A DNA stretch of 63,071 bases, from assembly GCA_015680685.1 (NCBI GenBank), contig MNCI01004834.1:302103-365173 (forward strand), written 5' to 3'. The notes under the pieces are model-generated. The model made no database searches and had not been told where the DNA came from. It saw only the letters and a list, made by a program, of their open reading frames with translations. The stretch is from Gnetum montanum (lineage: Eukaryota; Streptophyta; Gnetopsida; Gnetales; Gnetaceae). A program made the position numbers and the translations under genes. This document shows, one piece after another, positions 24,101-34,300 of the stretch. The stretch's first letter is position 1. Each line of letters opens with the position of its first letter.

Positions 24101-27100
24101 CAAGCACCTTCAGTAGGGCTCACCGATGAACCTACCTCGCTTTTTCTAGGATTCTTTGCATAGAAGGAGGTTGGGGAGGCATCCTAGAGTTATCCTAGCA
24201 CTTTGGCATGGGGGTGTACCAATTGTACACCAAGTGCCAATGATCATGTACCAAAGAAGGCGACGTCAAGGGACATTTGCTAGGGAGCAGGTACTGCAAC
24301 ACCAAGGCGTTGAGATGGAGGGTGCAGGAGCAACAACATCCACAACCATGGAAGAATGGCTGCTAGAAGAGCGTCGCTTAACAACTAAACAAGCAAGGCT
24401 GGAGCAACAGGCATTGTGATAGCTCAGATGGAAGGACATGCAACAAGAGGCCCATAGAGAAGGAAACGAATCATGCCTGCAAGACCTCAAGTGAATGGAG
24501 GCGGTGTTTTGAAAGCACTGGACAGGACTTGAGCAGCTCAAAGTAGAGAATCAGCAAATAATGATGCTTGGGCTGGGGTCAACTAGGCAACAAATTGTGG
24601 CTAGCACTAATGCATCAGAGGCCTTGGCTGCAGCTGAGAGTTGGGGATCCGGATCACATTTTGCCAAGACCGCAGGGTGCAGTAGTTCAAGGACAGACGT
24701 GGGCAGGTAGTGCTATGATCCTAGGTAGTCCGAGGTGCATGTGTTTGTACCCTACTTTGGGGAACAGGGATTGCATATTTGGGATGAGGATTATCAAGCA
24801 AAGTGTGCGTGGGTGATTTTGTGATATGTGGGTGACTACTGGTCACATGGATGGGATGTGCCGACTCCGGTCAATGATATTTTGTGTACATTTGTACATT
24901 ATCTTTTTTGGAATAAAATCACTTAATCATTTTCCAACAAAAATAATAATAATCTTTAAAAAGAATTATATGCAGGTTATCAAATTAAAGAAAAGGATCT
25001 TATTTTGAAAGATATACAGAGAAATTAAATATGGCAATTTACTTTGGGAGGTAACCTGCAAAAAGCCGAATGAAGGTTTGAGAAATGGATTATACAAGGT
25101 AATAATGCTCTCTATATAAAGGGTAACCAAGAAAATTTAAAGAATTAACACCATGCCTCTCCAATTTGCATATGTTGCAAACATTATGCCTCTTAAAAAG
25201 TTGTTTTATGCAATGTTAATATTGTAATGCCAACATAGTGTTGTAAGAGAGAAAACTAAAAGATTCTATAGTGAGGTAACTATAATGTATAAGTTTCTAA
25301 AAAGACATAAAAAACCCTTTTTTGTCAGCCTTAAGAGTGCACAAGAAATATTATTTTAGTAAAACAGACGATGCATGAGGTGCGAATAGCAAAAGCAAGA
25401 AGTTTGGTTATTTTGTATGCAACCAACAATGACAATGATTGTCAAAAAGAGAAAACATTCTTGGACTGCCTTGTTGTACATGAATTCAAAGATGTGTTTA
25501 TTGATGTATTACTAGGTTTACCACCAAAAAGAAAGGTAGAGTTTGGAATTGAAATTCTTCCAAGAACAACACCAACTTTGAAGGCACCATATAAAATGTC
25601 ATCAATTGAGATGCATGAGTTAAAAACTTAACATGCCTTCGGAAAAAGCTCCATTTGATGTTGGAAAGGAATATTGCATAAGGGTAAAAAATAAAAACAA
25701 ATTAATTAATAGGGTCACTATGAACCTTATAAAAGGTTTTTTATGCTTTAATTCTTAGAGCATTTTCACTAAAAAAATATTAAATTTTATGGAAGAAGAT
25801 GAAGATACATCATCATCATCATCCTAGTCTTGTCCCGACAAAAAGAGGTCAGCTAAAGATATAGACATATGCCCTTCCAAAATCAAATTTGTAAGAATTT
25901 GATGGGGAAATGTAAAAGATAATGGTATTAAAGGCTTCCAAAAACTCTTGACTTTTCAACTTCTAATTCCAAATTCATTTGGCACTATGATATGTATCTT
26001 GGCCCTAATGACTTCCTACAAGTATAAGGCTCTTATCACATTTGTACTGACTAGATGTTGGGATAATGATTCAAGATTAAAGTTTGATGCTGGAATAAAG
26101 AAAACTTTGTGACCGCAAATTTAAAATACCTACACTCTCATTTTCTACTCTCAATTCACTATCAACCACTAACATTCACTCTCAATTAATTTACTCTGAA
26201 ATTTGTTGACAATACTTTTATTTTTTTTTTCTAGAAACCAATTCCATCTTCACATATGCATATGATTGTCTTAATCTGTTTGCTTGTGCATCTAGACTAC
26301 CAATCAATTTTACAAAAAGTTAAATTTTCAATATTGAGAGCCCCAAACCAATCTGTTAGGCTTTTTGCTCTAGAGTTCAATGTCAAGAAGATGATCTATC
26401 CACCAAATATCTAGGCATTCCTCTCTTTATTAGACAAATAAAAACCAATTTTTGGGAAGAGGTAATTGACAAAGTGACAAAACATTTAGCTACATGGAAT
26501 AAGAAGCTTCTAACTCAAGTAGGGAGACTCAAGTTGCCTAGATCAGTGCTTCATGTTATGCCCCTTTATCTTCTGCCTTGCTACAAAGCCCCAAAAGCAA
26601 TTGTGAATATCTTAGAAAAAATGGAACATCCATTTTTTTGGTTTCATACTAAGGATAGAAGTTTTCAGGCTATAAATTAGGATTTTATTTGTCAGCCTAT
26701 TCAAAAAGGTGGTTGGGGTAATTGATATCTTCACCACATCAATTCAGCATTGTTGGGTAAATTCATTATGAATTCAAGTGATGCACACCAAGTACCTTTA
26801 CGATAATCTTTTGTTTCACAAAGCACCTCCAATAACTTGTGCTAGCCCAACAGCACAAAGTTTTAAAAAGCTAAAAGCTTGGTTTAAAATGAATGTGCAT
26901 GTCAAAGGACAATCCATTTGTTGGGGTAACTCTAATTAGGGTAAGTTGAATGATGCTTAAGAAAAGCTGGCTCCAAGTATTACGGGCCCTATAGAGGAGG
27001 CATGGTGGAAGAACATTGTGATTCCAAAATGCAAAATTTTTATGTCAAAATGTTTGCATAGAAAATTACCTATGAACACACTTTTACACCACAAAGGTTT

Positions 27101-30100
27101 AATTTCAAGTGAGCTTTGTATAAGGCATACAGCGTAGCCTAAGACCATTGATCATTGTTTATTTCAATGTCCTACTGCCCAAACATTCTAGCATAAGGCC
27201 ACACATGTGACTAGGACACATTGGAACTGCATGTCCATTCATGATGTAATCTCTCGAATGCTCCAAATTTGAAAAGAATGGAAACACTCCAAACATAAAA
27301 CTTTTATTGCCTATGTACTTCATACTTAGTAGTGGTGCAAAAATTGGTGGATCTTCAAACAAGAAGAGTGTGATTTTGGGACCCTCATTTTGAGGTTTGT
27401 TGTGAATTGTTTTTCCTTCTTTCACTACCATGGTGGTATTGAATTTTGAAGAAGATTGCCTTGAGCTGCTCAACTCTCTTCATTTTAGGGAAAACTTCAT
27501 AATTTGACTTTTCAGTTTTGTAGATCTCTTTTGTTTGCTGATGCATTTTGCTTCCCTCTTTTACTGTTTTGATTATCTTTATTTTTGGTTGGTATGGAAG
27601 ACCTTCTTTTTGTTTTGTACTGCAATCTCCAGTATTTTACTTTTTCCTGGCCTCTTTTTCCTTTTCTAATTGATGTTTTCTAGATTTTCAGCTTACCTCC
27701 AACATGATCAACAATGTAATCAGCTTTCAATCTTCTAGATGTGTCCCAATCACCACAAAACCAAGTTTACCTCTATTCAAGAAAAATGAAGAAAGTTAAA
27801 GCTTCCAAAGAACTCTATCTCCACAATAAATTTTAATAAATGTGTATACAAATGTCTCAAGTAAGGGATTGGGTTGTCTTTTGATGCAAGAAAAACAAGT
27901 AGTTGCATATGGATCAAGGCACTTAAAATCTCATGAACACAACTACCCAGTGCATGATTTGGAACTTGTAAGGGAACATTATTTGAATGGGAAAAATTTT
28001 AGAGTATGGTCAGATCATCAAAGCTTGAAGTACATTTCCACAGCCCAATTTAAACATGAGGCAGAGATACCAGTTAGCATTATTATGCTATTATAATTTT
28101 GAGCTCCTAAATAATGTGGGTCAAAGAAACAAGGTGGCAGATGCTCTTAGCCAAAAGAGGTATGTTAAAGAAACATTTTTACTTCGAAGTTCAATTGCTA
28201 ATTTAATTAAAAATGCGTTCAAAAATGATCAGTTGTTTGTTGATAAATATTATTATCATCATCCTAGCCTTGCCCCAACAAAATGGGGTCAGCTACTAGA
28301 GTTCTTTTTCACCATTCACCTCTATAAAGAGCTAAATCTTTGTTTATTTGCAATTTCTTCACATTATCTTCAATTATTTTTCTCCAGTTCTCTTTTGGTC
28401 TTCCTTTTGGTGGCCTTCCTAGAACAATGATGTAGCAACTTTTTTTAACAAGCTCATTATCTCATGGATAATTCTTTGATGACAAATATGAAAAGCAAAA
28501 TCATAGTCAGAAAATGGATTTAAAGTTGGCACTAATGGTTTGCTACTTTTCGAAATCCGCTTATATATACCAGGCATACAGACCTGGAATTGATGTGTTT
28601 ACTCACAAATAATTAAGGGAAATATACCTTCAATGCATTCAAAGAATTTATAAAAACAACAGTATTCATCACGTTCTAAGTCTTCTAGGAACACCACAGG
28701 AAAATGGGGTTGCAGAAAGGTGCAATAGAACCTCATTGGAATGTACCAGATCAATGGTGGTTGAAGCAGATATACTTAAAATATTTTGGGGTAAAGCAAT
28801 CATGACTACAGCCTACTTTCTTAAGACATCTCCACATCTGCAGTCAATTATGATGTTCCAAAAATTATATGGAATGGTAAAATGATTCATACAACCATTT
28901 GAATGTTTTTAGATGTGAAGCTTACATGCATGCATCAAAAAGAAAGCTAAGCTGCAACAAAGTGCCAAATGGTATATGCTTCTACATTCTGAGAATGATG
29001 CATTAGGAAACTGATTATGCAATCCTGAAGCTAAGATTGTGCTTAGACTACTCTTGATTCTTGTTCCCCACATCACTCTTACATAAGTAAGACATTGACA
29101 GAGAGTAAACAAAATGGTGAGCTGATCCCTGTGGATGAAAGTTTTGTTGAAGATCCTCTAAGTTAAAAAAAAAATGAAAGTATGTCAAAGAGGAAACAAG
29201 CAGCTCTTCAGACAAACAATTCTGAAGAGAACTAGGAAGAACCGGCAGAAACATCTCCTAAGCTAAGATATTCTATAAGATTTTTCTTATCCTCGTAACA
29301 AGTATTCTCCTGCTTTTTCTGATATTCTTTATATTGATGCCAGAGAACCAAGAACAGTGGAAGAAGCTCTTTCAGTTGCACATGTCGCCAAGTGGAAGGC
29401 AGCAAAGAAGAAAGAATGGGATTCCCTACTACAAAACAAAGCATGGGAATTGGCAGAATTTCCAGAGGGACAAAAAGTCTTACAAACTAGACGGATTTTC
29501 AAATTAAAGAATAAGTTAAATGAAGAAAAACGTTACAGGCCAGGCTGGTTGTAAAGAGTGCTGCTTACTTAGATTTGGACTTAGACTTTTGAAGCAAATG
29601 TATGTAAGAACTGCCTTTTTACAAGACAAATTGTAAAATGAAATTTACGTGTAACAACCAAAAAGTGTAACTTGTTTGCCATTTAAAGAAGAGTCTTTCT
29701 GGTTTGAAATAGGCTCCAAGGCAGCTGTACAAAAAAGTAGATACATTCATGAAAGACCAACCTTTTCAAAGAAGCCAATTTGGCCATGGTGTTTACATTG
29801 AGTGTAATGTGTCAGGTAAATTTATTATTCTGTTATTATATGTTAATAATATGTTGGTTGCAAGGAATATGAAGCAAGAAAAGGGAAATGTTTTGCAATG
29901 AAAGATCTAGGGAAGGCCAAGCAAATCTTGGAATTAAGAATTATCACAACTGGGAAGCAAAAAAATGTTGTGATTGACTCAAACTGATTACATTAGCAAA
30001 GCAGTCGAACAGTTGGGCATGAAAGATGCTAAACCTGTAATCAAACTTCTGGCTTCTCATCTCCAGTTGTTTAAGAAAGATTACCCAAACTCACAGGAAG

Positions 30101-31197
30101 AAGTTTTAACAATGAGTTGTGTTCCATACACTTATGTTGTGGGCTTGCTCATTTAGGCTATGGTATGCACCCCGGCCAAATATTGGCTGCAGTCGGTGCA
30201 TTTAGTCAGTACATGAACATCTTCAGCCAGAATCACTAGCTTGCTGTAAAATAAATATTTGGATATATGAAAGAAATGAAAACTGTTTTATGTTTTTGGA
30301 TATGGCAATTTGTCCATTCAAGGAAAATGGATTCAAACTAATGATTCAAAAAAATATCTCAACCATGATCACTAAGAGACTACAAAAGTCTTGGTCTAAT
30401 GAGAGATGGAAAGAAAAATTTTATTTGAAAACGATAAGAAATGGGTATGCAAAAACAAATCCGCAAATGCTGCAGTAATACAATACCTAAAGACACCGAC
30501 TAGTAAAACACGACTAAGATTACAGCGCCTCTAAACAAAGAGTTAAAACATCTATATGTAAGAAGATTCTATATGCAAAAAGAACATATAGATTGTGCCT
30601 ATAACAAAACTGAAACTGAATATCACATCTTCTTCTAATCCATTGCTATAAAGTCTCTTTGGCAAGAGTAAAGAATGGCGGCAGACAATTTGAAAGCATT
30701 GTTCCAATCCCATGCTTTGGTTTTAGCCACTGCATCAAACATGATTTAAAATTACTTGCATTGTGCATATGCTCTACCTCGATAGATTCTACTAGGTCTC
30801 TAAGGGTCATAATAATAAATTTAATTTCATTATAATTATTATGCACCCGCCCAAATCAATTTTCAGTCTAGCTACCTACTTAAAGGAAAAGGAATCCATT
30901 GTTTCTCGGAGAAACCATTGCTTGTTTTTTGTCCTACCAGAGATAACCGTAATCGTGCAAATCTTAGATCAATCAATCGATATACGACAAAACTCACAGG
31001 CATATTACGCAGCGAAAATCATCTATGTTGGCAATTTGCATGGTCTTGGAATCGCCATTGACGCAAAACTCGCCCTCCATTTGATAAGCCCGTCGCTCTT
31101 GTCTGGAATTAGAGTCCTCTTCCTGTGCGGGACACTCTTGCTTCATGTTCAATCGAGTAGAACACATTGGAACGGGGTGTTCAAAAAATACACGCAT
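11926..31197 (-). CDS. PRT1: PRT1-type N-degron E3 ubiquitin ligase (two RING fingers + ZZ)
   Basis: Join, minus strand: 31197-30998, 13790-13762, 13643-13464, 13240-12899, 12785-12585, 12469-12372, 12144-11926. The exons total 1269 nt, giving 422 residues, and all junctions keep phase. RING 1 has ligands C63, C66, C78, H80, C83, C86, C99, C102. RING 2 has C233, C236, C248, H250, C253, C256, C267, C270. The ZZ finger spans about 342-395 (VGCDDC, CCDC, DLCETC, QQH..EH). Order and length match Arabidopsis PRT1 (410 residues), which recognises N-terminal aromatic residues and ubiquitinates N-end-rule substrates in the nucleus and cytosol. The linkers are acidic and variable. An in-frame stop lies upstream of the first ATG; M18 (31146) is another possible start. 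No inactivating mutation is seen. The exon 5 donor is the least certain boundary, and the C-terminal tail after the ZZ finger is not conserved. Confidence 0.9.
12372..12469 (-). CDS. PRT1: PRT1 exon 6
   Basis: Encodes a polar linker and the start of the ZZ finger ([11 protein letters not shown]). The acceptor is CTCATTGCAG and the donor is GGG then GTAGGA. Confidence 0.85.
12585..12785 (-). CDS. PRT1: PRT1 exon 5
   Basis: Opens VYCNSC and holds the rest of RING 2 (CKVC) and the conserved [19 protein letters not shown] segment. The acceptor (ATTGACAG) is clear. The donor is chosen as T then GTTTGC because exon 6 needs phase 1; a GT at about 12594 also fits the phase. The last few residues are therefore uncertain. 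Confidence 0.75.
12899..13240 (-). CDS. PRT1: PRT1 exon 4
   Basis: Starts [13 protein letters not shown], which matches the short conserved FSPQ block of the family. It continues through a Ser/Asp/Glu-rich linker to the first half of RING 2 ([12 protein letters not shown]). The acceptor is TTCTGTAG and the donor is G then GTATGG. Confidence 0.85.
13464..13643 (-). CDS. PRT1: PRT1 exon 3
   Basis: Encodes the rest of RING 1 ([13 protein letters not shown] to CALCREPF) and the conserved helix after it, ending AEEIL plus one base. The acceptor is TTATGTTGCAG. The donor is G followed by GCATGC, so the intron appears to be GC-AG. No GT site nearby restores the phase needed by exon 4. Confidence 0.85.
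13762..13790 (-). CDS. PRT1: PRT1 exon 2, 29-nt microexon
   Basis: It encodes nine residues (ELVYKPIVQ) plus one base on each side, the core of RING 1 between the second Cys and the Cys-x-His pair. The acceptor is strong: a pyrimidine-rich run ending GGTTACAG. The donor is T then GTGAGTATC. Skipping this exon would remove 29 nt, shift the frame and destroy the RING. Confidence 0.85.
14180..15330 (+). pseudogene. LINE-associated coiled-coil ORF fragment with 3' tail
   Basis: An open frame at 14314 (71 codons, starts MAELGETNQ) is rich in Glu, Lys, Gln and Ala with heptad-like spacing. It is followed in the same frame, after stops, by another acidic stretch ([13 protein letters not shown]) to about 14680. 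The text near 14725 (GATGTCCGTACATTGTACTAGG, encoding a CPYIVLG-like peptide) resembles 20222-20250 (CPYIILGLN). The block ends in AATACAACC followed by an A-run at about 15328, like a LINE 3' end. The role is probably an accessory or ORF1 product of the LINE family at 17.8-24 kb; this is inference. Confidence 0.45.
15331..15790 (+). pseudogene. Second LINE-associated fragment with A-tail
   Basis: An acidic and basic frame at 15343 (reads [19 protein letters not shown]) follows directly on the A-run of the previous fragment. The block closes with a T-rich stretch and a run of nine As at about 15778. It looks like a second, shorter 3' insertion of the same family, placed head to tail after the first. 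Confidence 0.4.
15791..17760. other. Intronic AT-rich sequence, nothing recognised
   Basis: No motif-bearing ORF, RNA gene or repeat with clear boundaries. Confidence 0.4.
17774..19660 (+). pseudogene. L1-type LINE copy A: ORF1 zinc knuckle joined to RT, endonuclease deleted
   Basis: At about 17970-18015 the frame reads [14 protein letters not shown], a CCHC zinc knuckle whose first Cys is Tyr (TAC for TGC), as expected near the end of LINE ORF1. About 150 bp later the text already matches the region after the endonuclease of copy B ([12 protein letters not shown] against [13 protein letters not shown]). The endonuclease is therefore missing. Next come [15 protein letters not shown], the RT fingers ([19 protein letters not shown]), [13 protein letters not shown] and the catalytic YADD at 19494-19505. 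About eleven stops interrupt the frame, eight of them TAG. There is also a frameshift near 19350. Copy A ends in the RT palm or thumb. Confidence 0.8.
19661..20560 (+). pseudogene. ORF1-like coiled-coil segment upstream of LINE copy B
   Basis: Frames between 19780 and 20240 encode Glu/Gln/Arg-rich helical sequence (for example [19 protein letters not shown], then [13 protein letters not shown]) and end with [11 protein letters not shown], shared with the fragment near 14725. It lies directly 5' of the ORF2 of copy B, so it may be the family's first ORF. No zinc knuckle or RNA-recognition motif was seen here. A C-rich, GC-skewed stretch (20585-20700) separates it from ORF2. Confidence 0.5.
20724..23640 (+). 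pseudogene. L1-type LINE copy B ORF2: endonuclease, RT, zinc finger
   Basis: ATG at 20724 opens MKVLT*NC, the start of the apurinic-like endonuclease, with W replaced by TAG. Endonuclease landmarks are LQETK, LLLGDFN near 21105 and ASDHHSI at 21357-21374. The reverse transcriptase follows: [40 protein letters not shown] and YADD at 22529-22540, then YLGMPIF and the thumb. A CCHC-type zinc finger near the C-terminus reads [18 protein letters not shown] (23417-23470). About 100 codons are missing between REGDKQ and the RT fingers (junction near 21772). Some 17 stops inactivate it, nearly all TAG. It is antisense to PRT1. Confidence 0.88.
23641..24950 (+). pseudogene. ORF running on from LINE copy B; plant-transposon-protein-like region and coiled coil
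   Basis: In the same frame as the LINE C-terminus, 23642-24163 encodes [20 protein letters not shown] and then GVEDIG. That pattern recalls the domain in many plant retroelement ORFs annotated as putative plant transposon protein (FYANL, V.G..I, LG). After a frame change it continues with [20 protein letters not shown] (24195-24270) and Glu/Gln-rich helices to about 24640. The block ends near 24893-24960 in AATAAAATC and A-rich text. It may be a chimera of the LINE with another element, or a 3' ORF of this LINE family. Confidence 0.5.
25371..25640 (+). pseudogene. Ty3/gypsy reverse transcriptase, N-terminal fragment
   Basis: 86 codons carry the start of gypsy [23 protein letters not shown], then [20 protein letters not shown]. 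This is the segment before the RT fingers in chromovirus-like elements. It breaks off at 25632 and the matching RNase H lies 2.2 kb downstream, with a LINE fragment and an RTE tail between. No protease precedes it. Confidence 0.75.
25803..25852 (-). mobile_element. Short RTE-LINE (or partner SINE) 3' tail
   Basis: CCTAGTCTTGTCCCGAC and GGTCAGCTA after a (CATCAT)n run match the longer copy at 28245-28432 and the 3' end shared by plant RTE LINEs and SINEs that use them. Read on the minus strand it is a 5'-truncated 3' end with a trinucleotide tail. It is only about 50 bp long. Confidence 0.6.
26250..27700 (+). pseudogene. Third L1-type LINE, 3' part (RT thumb, zinc-finger region, 3' UTR)
   Basis: Frames read [31 protein letters not shown], then at 26474-26680 [20 protein letters not shown] and [17 protein letters not shown]. 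These are the conserved blocks after the YADD motif in plant L1 ORF2. Near 27010-27190 the zf-RVT region follows ([31 protein letters not shown]). 27480-27700 is T-rich 3' UTR-like sequence. The element is 5'-truncated, carries many stops and frameshifts, and is more diverged from copies A and B than these are from each other. Confidence 0.75.
27830..28240 (+). pseudogene. Ty3/gypsy RNase H fragment
   Basis: Blocks typical of gypsy RNase H appear across two frames: [47 protein letters not shown] and then [20 protein letters not shown]. The first catalytic Asp region reads YTNVSSKG (Asn for Asp). It probably belongs to the same element as the RT fragment at 25371, pushed apart by the LINE and RTE insertions. 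Confidence 0.8.
28245..28432 (-). mobile_element. RTE-type LINE 3' terminus, 5'-truncated
   Basis: On the minus strand the sequence encodes [19 protein letters not shown], then LALYRGEW, a stop for Arg, [11 protein letters not shown], a stop, and a (GAT)n tail. This is the C-terminal end of plant RTE ORF2, whose 3' end is shared with a widespread plant SINE. Its length of about 190 bp indicates 5' truncation on insertion. It sits at the end of the gypsy RNase H fragment. Confidence 0.8.
28470..30300 (+). pseudogene. Ty1/copia integrase to RT remnant
   Basis: In order: integrase core text ([20 protein letters not shown] and [17 protein letters not shown], 28720-28840), the hinge, then at 29357-29554 the RT entry [21 protein letters not shown] continues with [31 protein letters not shown] (YVDD changed to YVNN), [31 protein letters not shown] and AMVCT. 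Several frameshifts and stops are present. YVNN replaces both catalytic Asp codons. LTRs were not identified. Confidence 0.8.
30301..30990. other. Intronic remnant, uncertain
   Basis: Short frames on the plus strand (near 30540-30720) have a weak resemblance to a LINE zinc-finger region, but no conserved Cys/His set is complete. Nothing else is recognised before PRT1 exon 1. Confidence 0.3.
30998..31197 (-). CDS. PRT1: PRT1 exon 1
   Basis: Encodes residues 1-66 and two bases of codon 67. It ends FRCVICL, the first Cys pair of RING 1, at a consensus donor (CT then GTGAGT, 30997-30992). The CT completes a Leu codon with the G that opens exon 2, giving [10 protein letters not shown], as in the family. 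The N-terminal 55 residues are polar and probably disordered. Upstream sequence (31198-31310) is relatively CG-rich for this window and probably holds the leader and promoter; I could not choose a TATA box with confidence. Confidence 0.85.
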
Positions 31198-31310
31198 CTC
31201 GTAAACGTGTTCCGCTGATATAAAGCCCCGTTAAAAATCTTCGGTCACACGGCATCGTGATAGAGAAAACGAGAAATAGTGGAGGGAGGGTGAGGCGCTG
31301 TCACTATAAT

Positions 31311-34300
31311 GATATCTATGTTGGATACATTTTAGAGGTTTCAAGTGCGAGGAATATCTAGGTGATTAACGAGTTAACAGCATCTTAATGCATCATGTCT
31401 AGAGTTAGTAGTACTGTTCCTTTGTTCTAAACCCATGGAAAAATAGTTGATGGTGCTTGGAAGTGCAATTTCACCTTTTGTCACGTTGGAAACTAATGTA
31501 AAATGCTAAGTTGTACCTTTTGGTCAAGGGCAATAGAAGTCCTAGTCGAAGTCCTAGTCATAAATCGAAGTGATTCCACATTCATGAAGCATAATTATAA
31601 TGCAACCGTCACATGGTTTATTTTTTGTCAAACAAATATTTTAGGTACTAACATAATTGTTAAGAATATTAAGGGAAATTTAGTTCTATCATGTAGGTAG
31701 AAAAATAGCATGCTACCTACTGATTTAGTTACATATTATTACGTTTGAAGTGTGCTACTTGTTTATTTATTTGCATGTTATTAGGTTTGAAGTATTGCTA
31801 TTTTGTTAAAGAATAACTATTTGTGTATGTTAGGTTTGATACTTTGTGTTACTACCTTCTATAGCACTCCTATGAGTGTTACAGAATGATAAGCTAAAGT
31901 TTTGACATTAAAAGTATGAGTTGTCTTTCATTATTTATTTCATCTAAAAGTTCTTAAAGTTAAAATTTGAACCATTTGTTCATGTTATTAACTTATATTA
32001 ATTATTAACTACTTGAACCATTTGTGCTATTCCTCCTTTGAACCATTTGTGCTATTCCTCCTTTGAACCATGTCTTCATGTTGCTCATAATCAAAATTGG
32101 CTATTATGCAATTGCACCTTTGTTGTGTTGGAAACCACTCTTAGATATTTAGTTATAGTTCTTCATGTTGACAATCATAGTGGAAATTTTTCTTGTAGAT
32201 CAAAGTGGTTCTACACACCATGAAGCATCATTGAATTGTAGTCATCTTTTTGTTTATTTATTCAAAGTGATAAGAAAATATTTGGCAGCATTAACAAATG
32301 TTGTAAATTAAGCTAGATATTTCATTATATATGCAAGTGTGATTACTATGCTAGTTTACCATGATAGCAAGCACTCCAACATAGCTAAAAGCAATAGTAG
32401 CATGTAACCTATAAGCATCATGGATAACTCAACTATATTGTAAGCACTATAAAGTTACATGACATCTAAGCAACACAAAAGTGCTACTCAAAAAATACTT
32501 AAATAAGTAGTCACAGTATAGTTTAGTTTAATGTTGTTAACAAAAGATGCAGTGGTTGCCAATATGTATCAAGGATGAGTTGATGTACTTAATGTAGTAG
32601 TCATCAATGTTTCATGTTTCATCCTATTATTTGATTTACTTTGCTTTTGCTCTGATTCTACAACAGAGGTCAATGATACATTGAGAATGTTAACTATTGA
32701 AGCCCTTGACAAGAGTATTATATATTAGTCTTGATTACCACTATTACCACTAGTAGTTATCTGTATGTAGCAAAGCCATTGCCGGTGTGGCAAAGAATTT
32801 GAAAGAAGCCTGTGATGTTGTTTTGCTTTGTTTGTTTAAGTTTCTACTTGACTGTTTGTATCATCCTTCAATTAACTTCATTGTCCATTGCCATAGTGGT
32901 TTATTTTCTTTAGTTCCATTAGGCAATTTAATAAAGTAGCACAAAACCAATAAAGGTGTACCAAGCTTTTGCTATGGTGGTTAGATGGATAGTCTAAGCT
33001 CTATAGAAATGTATATATCTATTTTTTCTATTGCAAAGCTTTGCATCCTTTCTATGATGCATCATTTGTCATATTTGTCCCTTTTTCCCATGCTATTATT
33101 TTGGTTTTCCTATCATTATCTAATATACAAATAAATATATGCAATACTATTCTTCCATGATCTGAAATCTCAAGTCATGGTTTTGATTCTAATGGACAAT
33201 GTTGAGTTGCATGCTTCTAATTATAATATATATCTTGTGTTAAACCTACACTACAATGATTTCAAAATTAAAGCACCCTTTATTCCTTCATCATGTGCTT
33301 TAGTTTGTTCATTTTGTTGATAATCTACTATGCAAAGATGTTTTTAATGTTTGTATGTTTTTTTTCTTTTTTTTTCTTTTTTTTTTGCAAGATTGTACAT
33401 TAATTTGAGAGATTGTTGCTACACCGTAGGGTTCAACACCCTTGAGGTTTGTAGTTTGGATCTCTATCTTTAACGAGAAGTGCAAAAGTCCTTAATTAGT
33501 TGAACCATTTCATTGTGTAGTAGTCAAATGATATTTGTTCTAGGATCAATGTTTTATTCTAAGCATGTTTTTCTAACTAGTGGATGCCCCAATGATAAAT
33601 ATAAATGTGAATGTCAATATTGAAACTAAAATTTAATTATGTGCATAAAGCATTTTGAACAGTTCATATAGAAAATTGTTTAGTGGTACTAGTAACATTT
33701 GGAGCTAATCAACAATATTTGCAAGTGTAATATTTCATCTATGTATATTGTGCATCAGTTGTGGGATAACATGGGAACATTTGGAGTTAACTTGCAATGG
33801 TAACAGGTTTGCAAAGTTTTCATATTCGATCTTCATAAGTATTTATTCATCATTAACATAATTAAACTCTCATATTATGAGTTTCCATATGTGTTATGAT
33901 AACTATGCATCATAAGTGAGTTGGAATAGCATTAGATTAATAATTTACTTAGGGTTCAAGGCCTGCTTAATACTTATAAAAAAATAATTGTGTTTTCCAT
34001 CTACCTTTTCTCAAAGGTTTTGATATAGTGCTTATCATATGTAACTACAAACTTGGTTAAGATCGTAATTGAGAATGCAGTCTTAAATATTTCCATTCCT
34101 AAAGTCGTAAAAGTCCCTTAGGAAGCCATCCTTTATAATGGACTTTTATTATAATTTATTTTAATTATCTCTTCAATGAAGATACTAAAAGATTATGATT
34201 GTAGCGTAGTAACTACTAAAAAGCTTCAACCTACAATGGCTTCAATTCTACTTATACCACATTATATCTTATACTAGTGTAGGATGATCACTTTATTTTG

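Larger units (their letters stand above)
13791..30997 (-). other. PRT1: PRT1 intron 1, about 17.2 kb, filled with retroelements
   Basis: It is bounded by a consensus donor (GTGAGT) and a pyrimidine-rich acceptor, and joins two halves of one RING finger. It contains L1-type LINE copies, gypsy and copia fragments and two RTE tails, all described separately. The other introns of the gene are 113-227 bp, so size growth is confined to intron 1. Confidence 0.85.
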
